Origin: DATADW01 sp963733905
Lineage (GTDB): Bacteria > Actinomycetota > Acidimicrobiia > Spongiisociales > DATADW01
NCBI GenBank assembly: GCA_963733905.1
Contig: CAVTEU010000019.1
Coordinates: forward strand, 77,967 to 141,966
Reading direction: 5' to 3'
DNA length: 64,000 nucleotides
A program made the position numbers and the translations under genes. Positions 7,088-16,135 of this stretch are shown here, piece by piece. The notes below the pieces were generated by a model that worked only from the letters and a program-made list of their open reading frames with translations, was not told the DNA's origin and did not search any database. Position 1 is the stretch's first letter. Every line of letters begins with the position of its first letter.

Positions 7088-10000
7088 ATGGACGAGTTGC
7101 GGATCCACCTTCTGGGTGGGTTCCTCCTCGAATGGGGCGACCATCCGGTACCGCCGATCCCATCCCGGATGGGCAGGTCACTGCTCGCCTATCTGGTGAT
7201 CAACCGCAACCGGCCCCAGATGCGCGACTACCTCGGTGGGATGTTCTGGCCCGACCTGCCCGAAGGGCGTGCCCGGCGACGGCTCAGCCACACCTTGTGG
7301 CAGGTGCAGGACGCCCTTTCAGAGGTGTGCGACCCGCAGCGGTTCTTGACGGTGACACCCGATGATCTCGCCTTCACACCCAGTGCCCCCTATTGGCTCG
7401 ATGCCGAGGAGTTCGAGCGCACCCTCGAGGAGGTTGGCAGACCCGACCCGGCGCGGGCCCCGGCTGCCGACCTGGAGCGGCTCCGCCACTGCGTGGAGTT
7501 GTACCGCGGCGATCTGCTGCCCGGCTTCTACGAGGAGTGGGTCATCCATCGAACAGGAGCGCTACCAGCAGCTCTTCCTCAGCGCCCTCGAGCAACTCGT
7601 TTCACTGGAGAAGGCCCACGGCAACCACGAGGAGGCACTCACATACGCCCGCCGGCTGACCCACCACGATCCGCTGCGGGAGGCATCGCACCAGGAGGTG
7701 ATGAGGCTCTGCTTCCTGCTCGGCAGGGTGAACGAGGCGATGGCCCAGTACCAGCGTTGTGCCTCGGTGCTCGCCGAGGAACTGGGGACCGAGCCCTCCC
7801 CCGACACCACGGCGCTCCACGACAAGATCGCCCGCTACCGCCAGATCGGGCTCCGCCCGCTCGAGTCGGAGCCACCTCCTCCCCTCTTCCAGCCGGGAGG
7901 CAAGGCGCCGTTCGTGGGGAGGGCCGAGGAACGGGCCATCCTCGTCGACGCCCTGGAGGGTGCGTCTGGCGTCGCGCGGCGGTGTGGTGGTGGTCGAAGG
8001 AGAGGCCGGAATCGGCAAGACGCGCCTCGTCCGCGAGATCACCGAGGATGCCCGATGGCGGGGGTTCGACGTCCTGTGGGGCGCCTGCAACCAACTGGGC
8101 GCCCTCCGCCCCTACGAGTCGCTCACCGCGGCGCTCGCTGGAGGGCTGACCGTCCTCCGCACCGAACAGCTCTCCCAGCAGGTCGACGGCATCTGGCTGC
8201 GTGAAGCGGCCCAGCTCATCCCGTCGCTCGAGCAGTGGGCTTCGACACTGCCGCCCTCGAGCTCGCTGTGGGGCAAGGAGGCCCAGGAGCGCAAGCAGGA
8301 GGCCCTGGTCCAACTGGTGCTGGCCATCGGCCGCCTCGCCCCTCACATCGTCGTCATCGACGACCTGCAGTGGGCCGACAAGGACACCTTGCGGGCCTTG
8401 ACCCTGCTTGGCCGACCGTGTCTCGACGAGCCAGGTGCTGCTGTGCGTGACCTACCGGCATGACGAGGCGCGGCAACGCCCCGACGTATGGGACGCCATC
8501 CGTGAGCTCGACCGCAAGGCGGGGCGGGGGCGGGTCTTGCTCGGACCCCTGTCGGTATTCGACACCGCCGAGTTGGTCGGGCGGGGATTCGGGGCTGACT
8601 CGGGTGCCCAACCGTTTCGTCACCCGGCTCCACCGGGAGACAAGCGGAACGCCCCTCTTCGTCTTGGAGACTCTTCGCGCCCTCCACGAGGAAGGACACT
8701 CGCTGGCCGAGTTGGAGACATCACAGCTTCCGCTTCCCGCCAGCATCTACCACCTGGTTGCCGACAGGGTGGCTGCGCTCGGAGGAGATGTCCGGTCGGT
8801 GTTGGAGACCGTCGCCGTCCACTCCACCGAAGTGGACCTGCAGGCGCTGCTGGCAGTGGCCGAGGGCTCGCGCCCCGCCCTCCTGGCGGCGGTCGACGAA
8901 GCGGAGCGCACCGGTCTGCTGGTCGGCGGTCGGGACGGTTACGAGTTCCATCACGACGCGGTCCGGCGGGTCGTCTACGGAGAGATACCGGCGGAGCGGC
9001 GTCGTTCCCTCCACGTCAGAGTGGCCGAGGTGCTCGAGCAGCAGCACCCAGACCGATGTGAGGAACTGGCTCACCACTACTCCGAGGGAGGTGTCAGCGA
9101 CAAGGCGGCCGCGGCGACGTGGGAGGCGGCGCGGCGCGCCGAGAGGTTGTTCGGTTACGAGACAGCGGCCCGCCACTACGCCGCCGCCGTGGGTTTGGCC
9201 GAGAGCGCCGGTCTTCCTGGCGGACAAGCGGTTCGAGCTGCTCGGCGCCTATGAGGCGACCCTCGGCGTGCTGGGCCGTCGTCACGAGCAGGACGAGGTG
9301 CTCGCCGACATGGCGGTGCTGGCCGGGGACCGGCCGACCGCTTGGGCGAGGTGGAGCGGCGGCGCGCCTGGCTCCTCGCCAGCACGGACCGGTTCACCGA
9401 AGCAGAGCAGGCGGCCCGGCGCTCGCTGGAGCTTGCAGGCACCGGCACCGAGGCCGAAGGTGGCGCCCTCGCCGCGCTGGGCGCAGTGCTCAGCTGGTCG
9501 GGGAAGGTCCGCCAGGCCATCCCCCATCTCCGAGCCGCCCTCGAGGTCTACAAGGGCAATGCGAGCAAGGAACCCGAAGCCCGCCTGGCCCTGGGAACCG
9601 CCCTCAGCTACGGGGAGTACGACGAGGCCGTCGATCAGCTCGAGGTCGCTCTCCACCTGTGTATCGAGGCCAACGATCAGCGCGGTCAAGCGGAAACACT
9701 CGGAGTTCTCGCCTCGATCCACATGGAACGAGGCGACGCCTCGGCGGCGGAACGGTCGTACCGCCATGCGCTCTCGCTCTGCCAGGAGATGGGTTATCGA
9801 TACGGCGAGGGGGTCAACCTGGTGAACCTCGCCAACCACCACTACGTCTCCGGGCGCACCGGGGAGGCGGTGGCAAGTTACGAGCAGGCGCTCGATGTCT
9901 TCCGCGCCATCGGCAACGCGCGCGGCGAGGCGATGGTCCGGGCAAACGCCGCCTCGGTGTACCACCAACTGCTCGGCGACGATGACCGAGCCGCCGACTG

Positions 10001-10985
10001 GGCCGGCGCCGCCCTGGTCTTCTTCGAGGAGATCGGTGACGAGCGGGGCCAGGCGCAGTGTCTCGAGGTCATTGGGCGGGATCGCCCGTCGCCGAGGCAA
10101 GCTCGTACGGGCTCGGAGGCTGCTCGAGTCGGGGATGCAGAAGGCGGAGGTGAGCGGACGCCGCTGGCTCGAGGTCCAGCTACTGCGGGCTCTTGCGTTG
10201 CTCGACCTCGACGTTGGTGACTACCAGTTCGGCCCTGGAGAGAATCGAGGACGCCGAGAACACCTGCCGTCAGCTGGGCCTTCGGGACGTCGAGGTGGGT
10301 TTGATGGCCAGTACGCGGAAGGGCCCTCGCCGCCAAGGGAGATTTGGATTCTGCATTGGAAGCGACGTCGGCGGCGATGCAGGGACTCAGCCCCAGCGTC
10401 GAGCAGGGGTATCTCGTCCCATACGCCCATGCGTCCGTGATGGCGATGGCACGGCCCGACGAACGTCGCCGCGGTTTGATCGACGAGGCCTACCGCGGCC
10501 TGATGGAGGTGCTCGAGGGCCTCGACTCGGCTCAACTGGAGAGAGCACTCGTCGCGGTACCCGAGCACCGGGCCATCGTCGACGCCTGGGAAGAGACCGC
10601 ACCCCGCCGGGTGGCATTCGCCATGCCGCGACACGATGTACCCGTCGGTAGGACGCTGACCGAGGCCGATCTTGTCGAGGTCACCTGGACGTTGGAGACC
10701 GCCCCAGACGAGGTGGTGGGTGGCGACGGTTCACGGCGCCGCACCCGGCTCCTCCGGCTGCTGGGTCAGGCCGAGGAGCAGGGCGGACTGCCCACGATCG
10801 ACCACCTCGCCGCCGCCCTCGCGGTGAGCCCGGCGACAGTGAAGCGTGATCTTCAGATGCTGCGCGACCGAGGGCTTTCCGGTGCGCACCAGGGGCACTC
10901 GTACCGGCTGAGCCGAAGGTCGGCCCATGTCGTCTCAGAGGAAAGACACCTGAGAGACACCCCTGGGCGACCATATTGCATATAG
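7088..10985 (+). CDS. Giant SARP/BTAD-AAA-TPR transcriptional regulator (about nine frame breaks)
   Basis: A cytoplasmic regulator of about 1,300 residues. The order is: SARP-type winged helix (from MDELRIHLLGGFLLEW; ATG 7088, or GTG 7085); the BTAD bacterial-activator domain (DLLPGFYEEWV, then QERYQQLFLSALEQLV); and a STAND/AAA ATPase with Walker A GEAGIGKTRLV and Walker B HIVVIDDLQWAD. A long TPR array follows (about 9340-10300), and the C-terminus is a DeoR-like helix-turn-helix (TIDHLAAALAVSPATVKRDL). Frame changes fall near 7545, 7970, 8420, 8600, 9210, 9345, 10075, 10230 and 10330. Homology never stops, so I read one gene. SARP proteins activate nearby operons on sensing a ligand through the ATPase/TPR part. 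The stop TAG 10985 lies inside the ribosome site of the next micro-ORF. Confidence 0.8.
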
Positions 10986-10990
10986 GAGGT
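10983..10990 (+). promoter_or_regulatory. Strong Shine-Dalgarno overlapping the SARP stop codon
   Basis: TAGGAGGT, followed by GTGG and the ATG at 10995, is an almost ideal anti-16S match with 5-base spacing. Its first three bases are the SARP stop codon, so the micro-ORF should be translationally coupled to the regulator. Confidence 0.75.
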
Positions 10991-10994
10991 GTGG

Positions 10995-11093
10995 ATGACC
11001 CGCCGTCGGATAGCCATTTTCGTCACGACGGTCTTCGCCCTGTTGGCGTCGGCCGCCCCGGCCCTGGCCGGGCTGGACAACATGCGCCCTTGA
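10995..11093 (+). CDS. 32-residue candidate secreted pre-peptide
   Basis: Micro-ORF directly behind the SARP/TPR regulator. The translation has an n-region MTRRR, a hydrophobic core IAIFVTTVFALLASAA and a signal-peptidase-I-like site APALA, which would release a seven-residue product GLDNMRP. The Shine-Dalgarno TAGGAGGT is near perfect. Because indel errors are common here I checked the other two frames: they stop at 11104 and 11133, so the product would stay under about 47 residues whatever the frame. Regulator plus adjacent short secreted peptide resembles the RRNPP quorum-sensing arrangement of Firmicutes, but homology is not claimed. The alternative is a truncated exported protein with no signalling role. 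Confidence 0.6.
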   Translation: MTRRRIAIFVTTVFALLASAAPALAGLDNMRP

Positions 11094-11209
11094 GGGGGAG
11101 GTAGATCGGCAGCAATCACCGGGGCACGGCTGAGGACTCACTCGAGGGGGCCTTGGCGGGAGCGTTCTCGAGGGGGTGCCGTGCGCCGGCGATATCGACA
11201 AAGGAATCC

Positions 11210-11902
11210 CTAGGGAAGGGAAGCCCGATGGGCGGCGGTAGTGCCAAGGGGGTCAAGCACCACCGCCGCCGCCTCGGGACCGGAGCCCGGGTAGCTGTCG
11301 CGTACGACCGGGCCGTCGCACAACTGTAATCGTTGCGCGCTGCACATGTCGTCCCGAGCGTGCGACCGGTTTTTCGCGCTCTGATGGGCGTTCAGCCGAC
11401 CAGACGGCCGGCTCACTCCGACACCTCCAAGGGTGTCAGATCCGAAGCGCTCGATCTCGGCGTCGAGGTCGAGGCTGCGGGAAACCGGGGTCGTGTCGGG
11501 TTCGAGCAGTTCGGCGGGCACCAGCCAACTGATCTCGAATTCGATCCCGTCGACGTCACGCCCGTACAGCGCCTTGGTGCTGCCATGGTCGGTGGCTCCG
11601 ACCAATGCGCCGGCGTTGCTCAGCTTCTCGGCCAGGTTGGCGAGGTCGCCGAGCGTGTCCACCTCCCAGGCGAGGTGGTAGAGGCCCACCGCGCTCCGCC
11701 CGGCAGGCGAATCCCCCGCGGCCTCTCCGATGGTGAACAATCCGAGGTCGTGATCGTTGGTCGATCCCTCGGCCTGGAGGAACACGCCACCTGGGAAGTC
11801 GAAGGGCAGACGCCGGAACCCGAGGACCTCGGTGTAGAAGTCGGCGCTGCGATCGGCGTCGCGCACGAAGAGCACGGCATGGTTGAGTCGGTTGATGGGC
11901 AT
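11210..11902 (-). CDS. VOC-family (glyoxalase/dioxygenase fold) protein
   Basis: A 230-residue protein starting at ATG 11902, where MPINRLNHAVLFVRDADRSA begins the classic VOC strand-helix motif; the open frame upstream lacks VOC similarity. Two babbab modules are visible (FYTEVLGFRR then VGLYHLAWEVDTLGDLA). A metal site of His (NHAV), His (LYHLAW) and Glu (GIEFEISW) is consistent with a ring-cleaving dioxygenase or lyase such as catechol 2,3-dioxygenase-like enzymes. The last about 60 residues have no VOC features and may come from a frame error near 11400. It is divergent from the second VOC gene (start 12009). Confidence 0.75.
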   Translation of the reverse strand: MPINRLNHAVLFVRDADRSADFYTEVLGFRRLPFDFPGGVFLQAEGSTNDHDLGLFTIGEAAGDSPAGRSAVGLYHLAWEVDTLGDLANLAEKLSNAGALVGATDHGSTKALYGRDVDGIEFEISWLVPAELLEPDTTPVSRSLDLDAEIERFGSDTLGGVGVSRPSGRLNAHQSAKNRSHARDDMCSAQRLQLCDGPVVRDSYPGSGPEAAAVVLDPLGTTAAHRASLP

Positions 11903-12008
11903 TCGGCTCCAATCTCGATTGACCAGCACAACGTCATGAGCGCCGCCGGGCTTCCCGGTGGAGTCGGCTACCTTGACCCGACTGTCGCTGCACCCAAGGG
12001 GAGGATTC

Positions 12009-12401
12009 ATGGACTGGAAGCTCGAACTGGTCACCGTGCCGGTTGCAGACGTCGATCGTGCCATCGGGTTCTATACCGATCAGGTGGGTTTCAACCTGGA
12101 CCACGACCATCAGGTGGACGAGAGGATCCGATTCGTCCAACTCACGCCGCCCGGATCGGCATGCTCGATTTCCCTCGGGACCGGGCTCTCCGAGGCTCCA
12201 CCCGGGTCTGTTCCCGGGCTGCAACTGGTCGTAGACGACGTGGCGGCGGCGCGCGACCAACTCGCCGGAAAGGGTGTCGAGGTGAGCGAGATCTCCGATT
12301 TCCCCTGGGGCCGCTTCGTGTTCTTCACCGACCCCGACGGAAACCGTTGGTCGGTGCAGCAGCTACCCGAGTGGGCCGGGGAGCAGGTCCCCGAGGGGTG
12401 A
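12009..12401 (+). CDS. VOC-family protein, single-domain glyoxalase-like
   Basis: A 130-residue single-module VOC protein. ATG 12009 follows a good ribosome site (GGGGAGG). It runs from MDWKLELVTVPVADVDRAIG through FYTDQVGF and ends with FFTDPDGNRWSVQQLPEW, the typical C-terminal strand. Proteins of this type are often annotated as glyoxalase/bleomycin-resistance-like, and the true substrate is unknown. The 106-base divergent gap to the other VOC gene probably carries both promoters. Its stop lies 8 bp from the end of the convergent rhaM. Confidence 0.8.
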   Translation: MDWKLELVTVPVADVDRAIGFYTDQVGFNLDHDHQVDERIRFVQLTPPGSACSISLGTGLSEAPPGSVPGLQLVVDDVAAARDQLAGKGVEVSEISDFPWGRFVFFTDPDGNRWSVQQLPEWAGEQVPEG

Positions 12402-12409
12402 ACTCGAGC

Positions 12410-12724
12410 TCAATCGAGGTGGAACACCTCGGTGAGCTCCTCCATCACGGTGTCGGCAGGGACATCGTCGAAGTACTCGGCCATCGCCTCCTGCCAGCGG
12501 GTGTTGACCTCCTCCGAGGCCATCCCGGCGAGGGCCTGCTCCAGCGAGACCGGTGTCTCGAAGTAACCGAAGAGGGTGCCGTCGTCGCGGAGGAACAAGC
12601 TGTAGTTGTGCCATCCGTGCCGGCTCAGAGCCTCGAGCATCTCCGGCCAGACCTCTTGGTGCGCGGCGCGGTACTCCTCGATTCGATCCTCCCGGACCCG
12701 GAGCACAAAGCCGACACGCTGCAT
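12410..12724 (-). CDS. rhaM: L-rhamnose mutarotase
   Basis: An intact 104-residue protein with the RhaM family pattern: MQRVGFVLRVREDRIEEYRA at the start, HQEVWPEML with the catalytic His region, GWHNYSLFLRDDGTLFGYFE, and TRWQEAMAEYF. It interconverts alpha- and beta-L-rhamnopyranose, feeding the isomerase. ATG 12724 has a strong AAGGAGGA site. It is the last gene of the minus-strand rhamnose operon, 12 bp after the DeoR regulator. Confidence 0.92.
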   Translation of the reverse strand: MQRVGFVLRVREDRIEEYRAAHQEVWPEMLEALSRHGWHNYSLFLRDDGTLFGYFETPVSLEQALAGMASEEVNTRWQEAMAEYFDDVPADTVMEELTEVFHLD

Positions 12725-12736
12725 TGCGGTCCTCCT

Positions 12737-13502
12737 TCACAAGAGCTCCACCGACGCCCGGAAGGGATCGAGCCGGCTGTCTCCAGGGTCGAGCTCGGTG
12801 ACGAGGAGATCCACCTCTTCGAGCTCGAACATGCGCGCCGGCGCCCTGGTGCCGAGCTTGCTCCGGTCGACGGCGAGGATCAGCCTCGAGCTGGTCTCGC
12901 TGAAGGCCCGTTTCACCTCCGACTCGGCCAGGCTCGCCTCCGACGAGCCGACGTCGTGCGCCAGGGCGGCGCCCGAGCAGATCAACGACGTCGTAGAGGA
13001 ACGAGCGCGCCACCCGGACCGCCATCGCACCGACCAGGCTCCCGGTGCGGGGCTCCTCGGTCCCGCCGGTGAGCGTCGCCGCGATCCCGGGTTTCCCTGT
13101 CAGCGCCTGGAAAGTGTCGACGCCGTTGGTCACCACTGTCAGGTCCCGACCCCCCTCGAGGCTCCTGGCGAGGCGGTGGACGGTGCTCGATGCGTCGAGC
13201 GCCACGGTTCCGGTCGGTGGGTATGCAGCGGGAGCAGCTTCTCGGCGATACGCCCCTTCGACTTGGCGTTGTGCCGGTGCCGCTGGACAAACGGCTCGGG
13301 TCCCGAGCGCCACCGCGCCACCCCGGACGCGGCGTGCCGCACCCAGCGCCTCCAATTCCGCCAGGTCGCGCCGGATGGTCATCTCGCTCACGCCGAACTC
13401 GATCGCCAGATCGTCGATGCGGACGCCGCCTCGTTCGACGATGAGACGCCGCACATCGATGAGCCGCTCTTCGGGGCTGATCGACTGGTGGTCGTCTGAC
13501 AT
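12737..13502 (-). CDS. DeoR-family transcriptional regulator of rhamnose operon (frame breaks)
   Basis: Sugar-responsive repressor. N-terminal DeoR winged helix: RLIVERGGVRIDDLAIEFGV then SEMTIRRDLAELEALG. The effector domain of the ribose-isomerase-like fold follows (GTVALDASSTVHRLARSL, DLTVVTNGVDT, and in other frames HDVGSSEASLAESEVKRAF and RLILAVDRSKLG). Breaks occur near 13290, 13210 and 13000. ATG 13502 sits just after the kinase stop. DeoR proteins usually bind a phosphorylated sugar intermediate, here likely rhamnulose-1-phosphate, and repress their own operon. The candidate operator is the GTGTGA palindrome at 23137. Confidence 0.85.
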
Positions 13503-13504
13503 TG

Positions 13505-14842
13505 TCAACTCGCCGCGGCGAGCCAGCGGTCGGCTCCATCACGGCCGTCAAAATGCCCGAGGGCGATCCCCTGGACCACCGCATTGCCCAATGCCGTCGC
13601 CTCGGGATCGCCTACGAGGACGGGCAGCCCGGTCGATTCGGCAAGCAGATCTGCAAGGAGACCGGTCCGAGCCCCACCGCCGACCAGGGCGAGCCGGGTC
13701 ATTTCGGTCTCGGTGAGGGCCTCCAGTTCACCGACGACCCGCGCCACGCCGTCGGCGATCGACTCGAGGATCGACCGGACGACCACGCCTCGGGGTACTC
13801 CTGCCGGGAGCCCGGCTGCGGCGCGGATCTCGGCTTCCATGTCAGTCGGCGCCACCAGCCGCTTGTCGGCGGCGTCGAACCGAGGCACGGGGGCGGTGAC
13901 CGCGGCGGCTTCGTCGATGAGGACATCGACAGGCGGGTTGCCCCATGCCGGCCGGCAAGCCTCGACCATCCAGAAGCCGACCACGTTCTTGAGGAAGCGG
14001 AAGCCGCCGAGAGCGCCCGACTCGTTGGAGAAGTTGGCCGCCATGGCGGCGGGCGAGGTGTCGGCGGCTGGGCGCTCGATCCCGACGATCACCCAACTGC
14101 CGGTAGACACGAACACCGTTCCCGGATCCCTGCCGCCGGGGACCCCGAGGAAAGCCGAAGCCGTGTCGTGCGAACCGACCAGGTGCACCGGGATCCCGCG
14201 CCATTTGCCTACTGCCTGCCCGGCAGCGGCCACGCCCGGCAGCAACTGCGGCGACATCCCGATCGCCTCGATCAATTCAGCGGACCAGTCACCGCTCCTG
14301 GCGTCGAGCAAGCCCGTGGTCGAAGCGTTCGACCGCTCGGCGCCCTCGAAACCGGTCAGCGTCGAGACGAGGAGGTCGGGAAGCAGCAGGATGCGTGCCG
14401 CCCGCTCCATCTCGTTCCGGTCGTGGGCGGCGAGTTGGAAGATGGTGTTGATCCCCATCAACTGGATGCCCGTGATCTGGTAGAGGTGTTCGAGCCCGAT
14501 CGACTCGGCCGTGGCCATCCACCCGTCGGTTCGAGAGTCCCGATAGGAGTAGGGGTCGGCGACCACCCGACCGGCGTCGTCGATCAACCCGTAGTCCACA
14601 CCCCAGCCGTCGACCCCGATCGACTCGACGGAACCCGATTCGATCCCGATCTCGAGCCCGGTCTCCACCTCGGCCACGATCCTCTCCCAGTCCCAGCGGA
14701 GGGCTCCGCTCGGGTCGGCGACCGGCCCGTGCGGCCAGCGGTGGAGAACCTCGACCGCCGGGGCGGCGCCGAGGTCGATGGCCGCCACCCGGACCGAGCC
14801 GGCACCGAGATCGACCGCCAGCACCCGGACGGGGTCGGTCAC
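13505..14842 (-). CDS. rhaB: L-rhamnulokinase (FGGY family)
   Basis: An intact 445-residue carbohydrate kinase phosphorylating L-rhamnulose at C1. It shows the FGGY N-lobe phosphate motif (VLAVDLGAGSVRVAAIDLG), sugar-site GVDGWGVDYGLID, the hinge VSTGSWVIVGIERP and the C-lobe nucleotide motif ALVGGGARTGLLADLLAEST. The GTG start at 14842 overlaps the isomerase stop by 4 bp (GTGA), which fixes the start although the frame stays open upstream. Position between isomerase and regulator in the rhamnose operon supports rhamnulose over xylulose or fuculose. Confidence 0.9.
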   Translation of the reverse strand: MTDPVRVLAVDLGAGSVRVAAIDLGAAPAVEVLHRWPHGPVADPSGALRWDWERIVAEVETGLEIGIESGSVESIGVDGWGVDYGLIDDAGRVVADPYSYRDSRTDGWMATAESIGLEHLYQITGIQLMGINTIFQLAAHDRNEMERAARILLLPDLLVSTLTGFEGAERSNASTTGLLDARSGDWSAELIEAIGMSPQLLPGVAAAGQAVGKWRGIPVHLVGSHDTASAFLGVPGGRDPGTVFVSTGSWVIVGIERPAADTSPAAMAANFSNESGALGGFRFLKNVVGFWMVEACRPAWGNPPVDVLIDEAAAVTAPVPRFDAADKRLVAPTDMEAEIRAAAGLPAGVPRGVVVRSILESIADGVARVVGELEALTETEMTRLALVGGGARTGLLADLLAESTGLPVLVGDPEATALGNAVVQGIALGHFDGRDGADRWLAAAS

Positions 14843-16125
14843 AGCCCGGTGGCCACCGAGGCCAGCCCCCGCCTCTCGATCATCTCCTGGCGGTAACCGA
14901 GGGCGCGGTAGGCCGCCAGCGGTGCGATGGCGCCGCCCTGCCTCCTGCGGGCCTCGGCGACGAGAGGTCGGACATCGGTTCGGAAGGCGGATTGGAGGAT
15001 TTCCTGGCCGGCGGCGGCGTCGTTGTCGTCCTGGGCGGCGGTCAATGCGGCGCGGTCCACCAGCATCGCCTGGGCATATGCGATGGCGACCGCTTCCGTC
15101 GACTGGATGAGGTCCTCCAGCGGGTCCTTGATGTTGTGGCTCTGGTCGATCATGTACGCCAGGTCGGGCAGGCGGCCGTCGCCGGCGCGGATCAGCTCGC
15201 AGAAGATGAGGAACAGCTGGTACGGCCTGATCGACCCGGTGGTGAGGTCGTCGTCGCCGTACTTGGAGTCGTTGAAGTGGAACCCGCCCAGCCGGCCGAC
15301 CATCGCCAACCTGCTGACGATCTGTTCGATGTTGGCGTTGGGGAGGTGGTGACCGAGGTCGACCAGGCACGATGCCTTGTCACCGGCCGCCTGCGCCAGC
15401 AGGAGCGACGAACCCCAGTCGTGGTTGACCGTCGCATAGAAGGCGGGCTCGTACGGCTTGTGCTCGGTGAACATGCGCCATTCGTCGGGGAGATGGGCGT
15501 GGATCTGCTGCAGGCCGTCGGCGACGCGCTCGAACTGGGTCCGGTGGTCCGCCTGACCGGGGTGGTTGATCCCGTCCGCCAGCCAGACGGTGAGCGCCCG
15601 CGACCCGAGCCGGACCCCGAGGTCGATCACATAGAGGTTGTGCTCCACCGCCGCTTCCCGCACCGCGGGGTCGGCGTTGGCCAGGCTGCCGAACTTGTAG
15701 GTGATGGCGCCGTCGCGGGTGGTGGCCGGGTTGTCCTGGAAGGTGTTCGAGTTCATCGCATCGAACTCGATCGAGCGCTCCGAGGCGTACTGGCGAAGAG
15801 CCTCGGGGTCGTCGGGGTCGTCCCAGGGAACGTGGAGCGAGATCGACCCGTTGCTGGCGGTGAGCGCGTTGAGCGTCGCCACGTCGTCGATCTTCTCCTC
15901 GGTGGTGCTCGGCTCACCGCCCAGCGGGAATCGCCCGAACCTGGTACCCCCGGTCCCCACCGCCCACGACGGAGCCGCCACCGAGAACTCGACCAGGGCA
16001 TCGATCAGCGCGCTCGGCGTCACGCTGGTCGTCCGCTCCAGGCTGGTCTCCAGCGACTCGAGGTCGGCGCGCAGCGCCGCCTCTTGCGGTGCGTTCAGTT
16101 CGGCGATGCGTGCCGGATCGATCAT
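14839..16125 (-). CDS. rhaI: L-rhamnose isomerase (RhaI type)
   Basis: An intact 428-residue TIM-barrel isomerase converting L-rhamnose to L-rhamnulose. Length and sequence fit the RhaI (Pseudomonas stutzeri-like) class rather than E. coli RhaA. Visible metal/substrate residues include TEHKPYEPAF (Glu and Lys), VDLGHHLPNANIEQI (Asp and His pair), GGFHFNDSKYGDDDL (His, Asp, Asp) and MIDQSHNIKDPLEDLI. ATG 16125 is preceded by TAGGAGGCG. The gene lies 10 bp after the aldolase/dehydrogenase stop and overlaps the kinase start. Confidence 0.93.
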   Translation of the reverse strand: MIDPARIAELNAPQEAALRADLESLETSLERTTSVTPSALIDALVEFSVAAPSWAVGTGGTRFGRFPLGGEPSTTEEKIDDVATLNALTASNGSISLHVPWDDPDDPEALRQYASERSIEFDAMNSNTFQDNPATTRDGAITYKFGSLANADPAVREAAVEHNLYVIDLGVRLGSRALTVWLADGINHPGQADHRTQFERVADGLQQIHAHLPDEWRMFTEHKPYEPAFYATVNHDWGSSLLLAQAAGDKASCLVDLGHHLPNANIEQIVSRLAMVGRLGGFHFNDSKYGDDDLTTGSIRPYQLFLIFCELIRAGDGRLPDLAYMIDQSHNIKDPLEDLIQSTEAVAIAYAQAMLVDRAALTAAQDDNDAAAGQEILQSAFRTDVRPLVAEARRRQGGAIAPLAAYRALGYRQEMIERRGLASVATGL

Positions 16126-16135
16126 GGAACGCCTC

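Noticed and set aside
13505..15370. A 621-codon version of the rhamnulokinase
   Set aside because: The first 175 codons are the antisense-phase shadow of the isomerase; the GTG at 14842 overlapping the isomerase stop is the real start.
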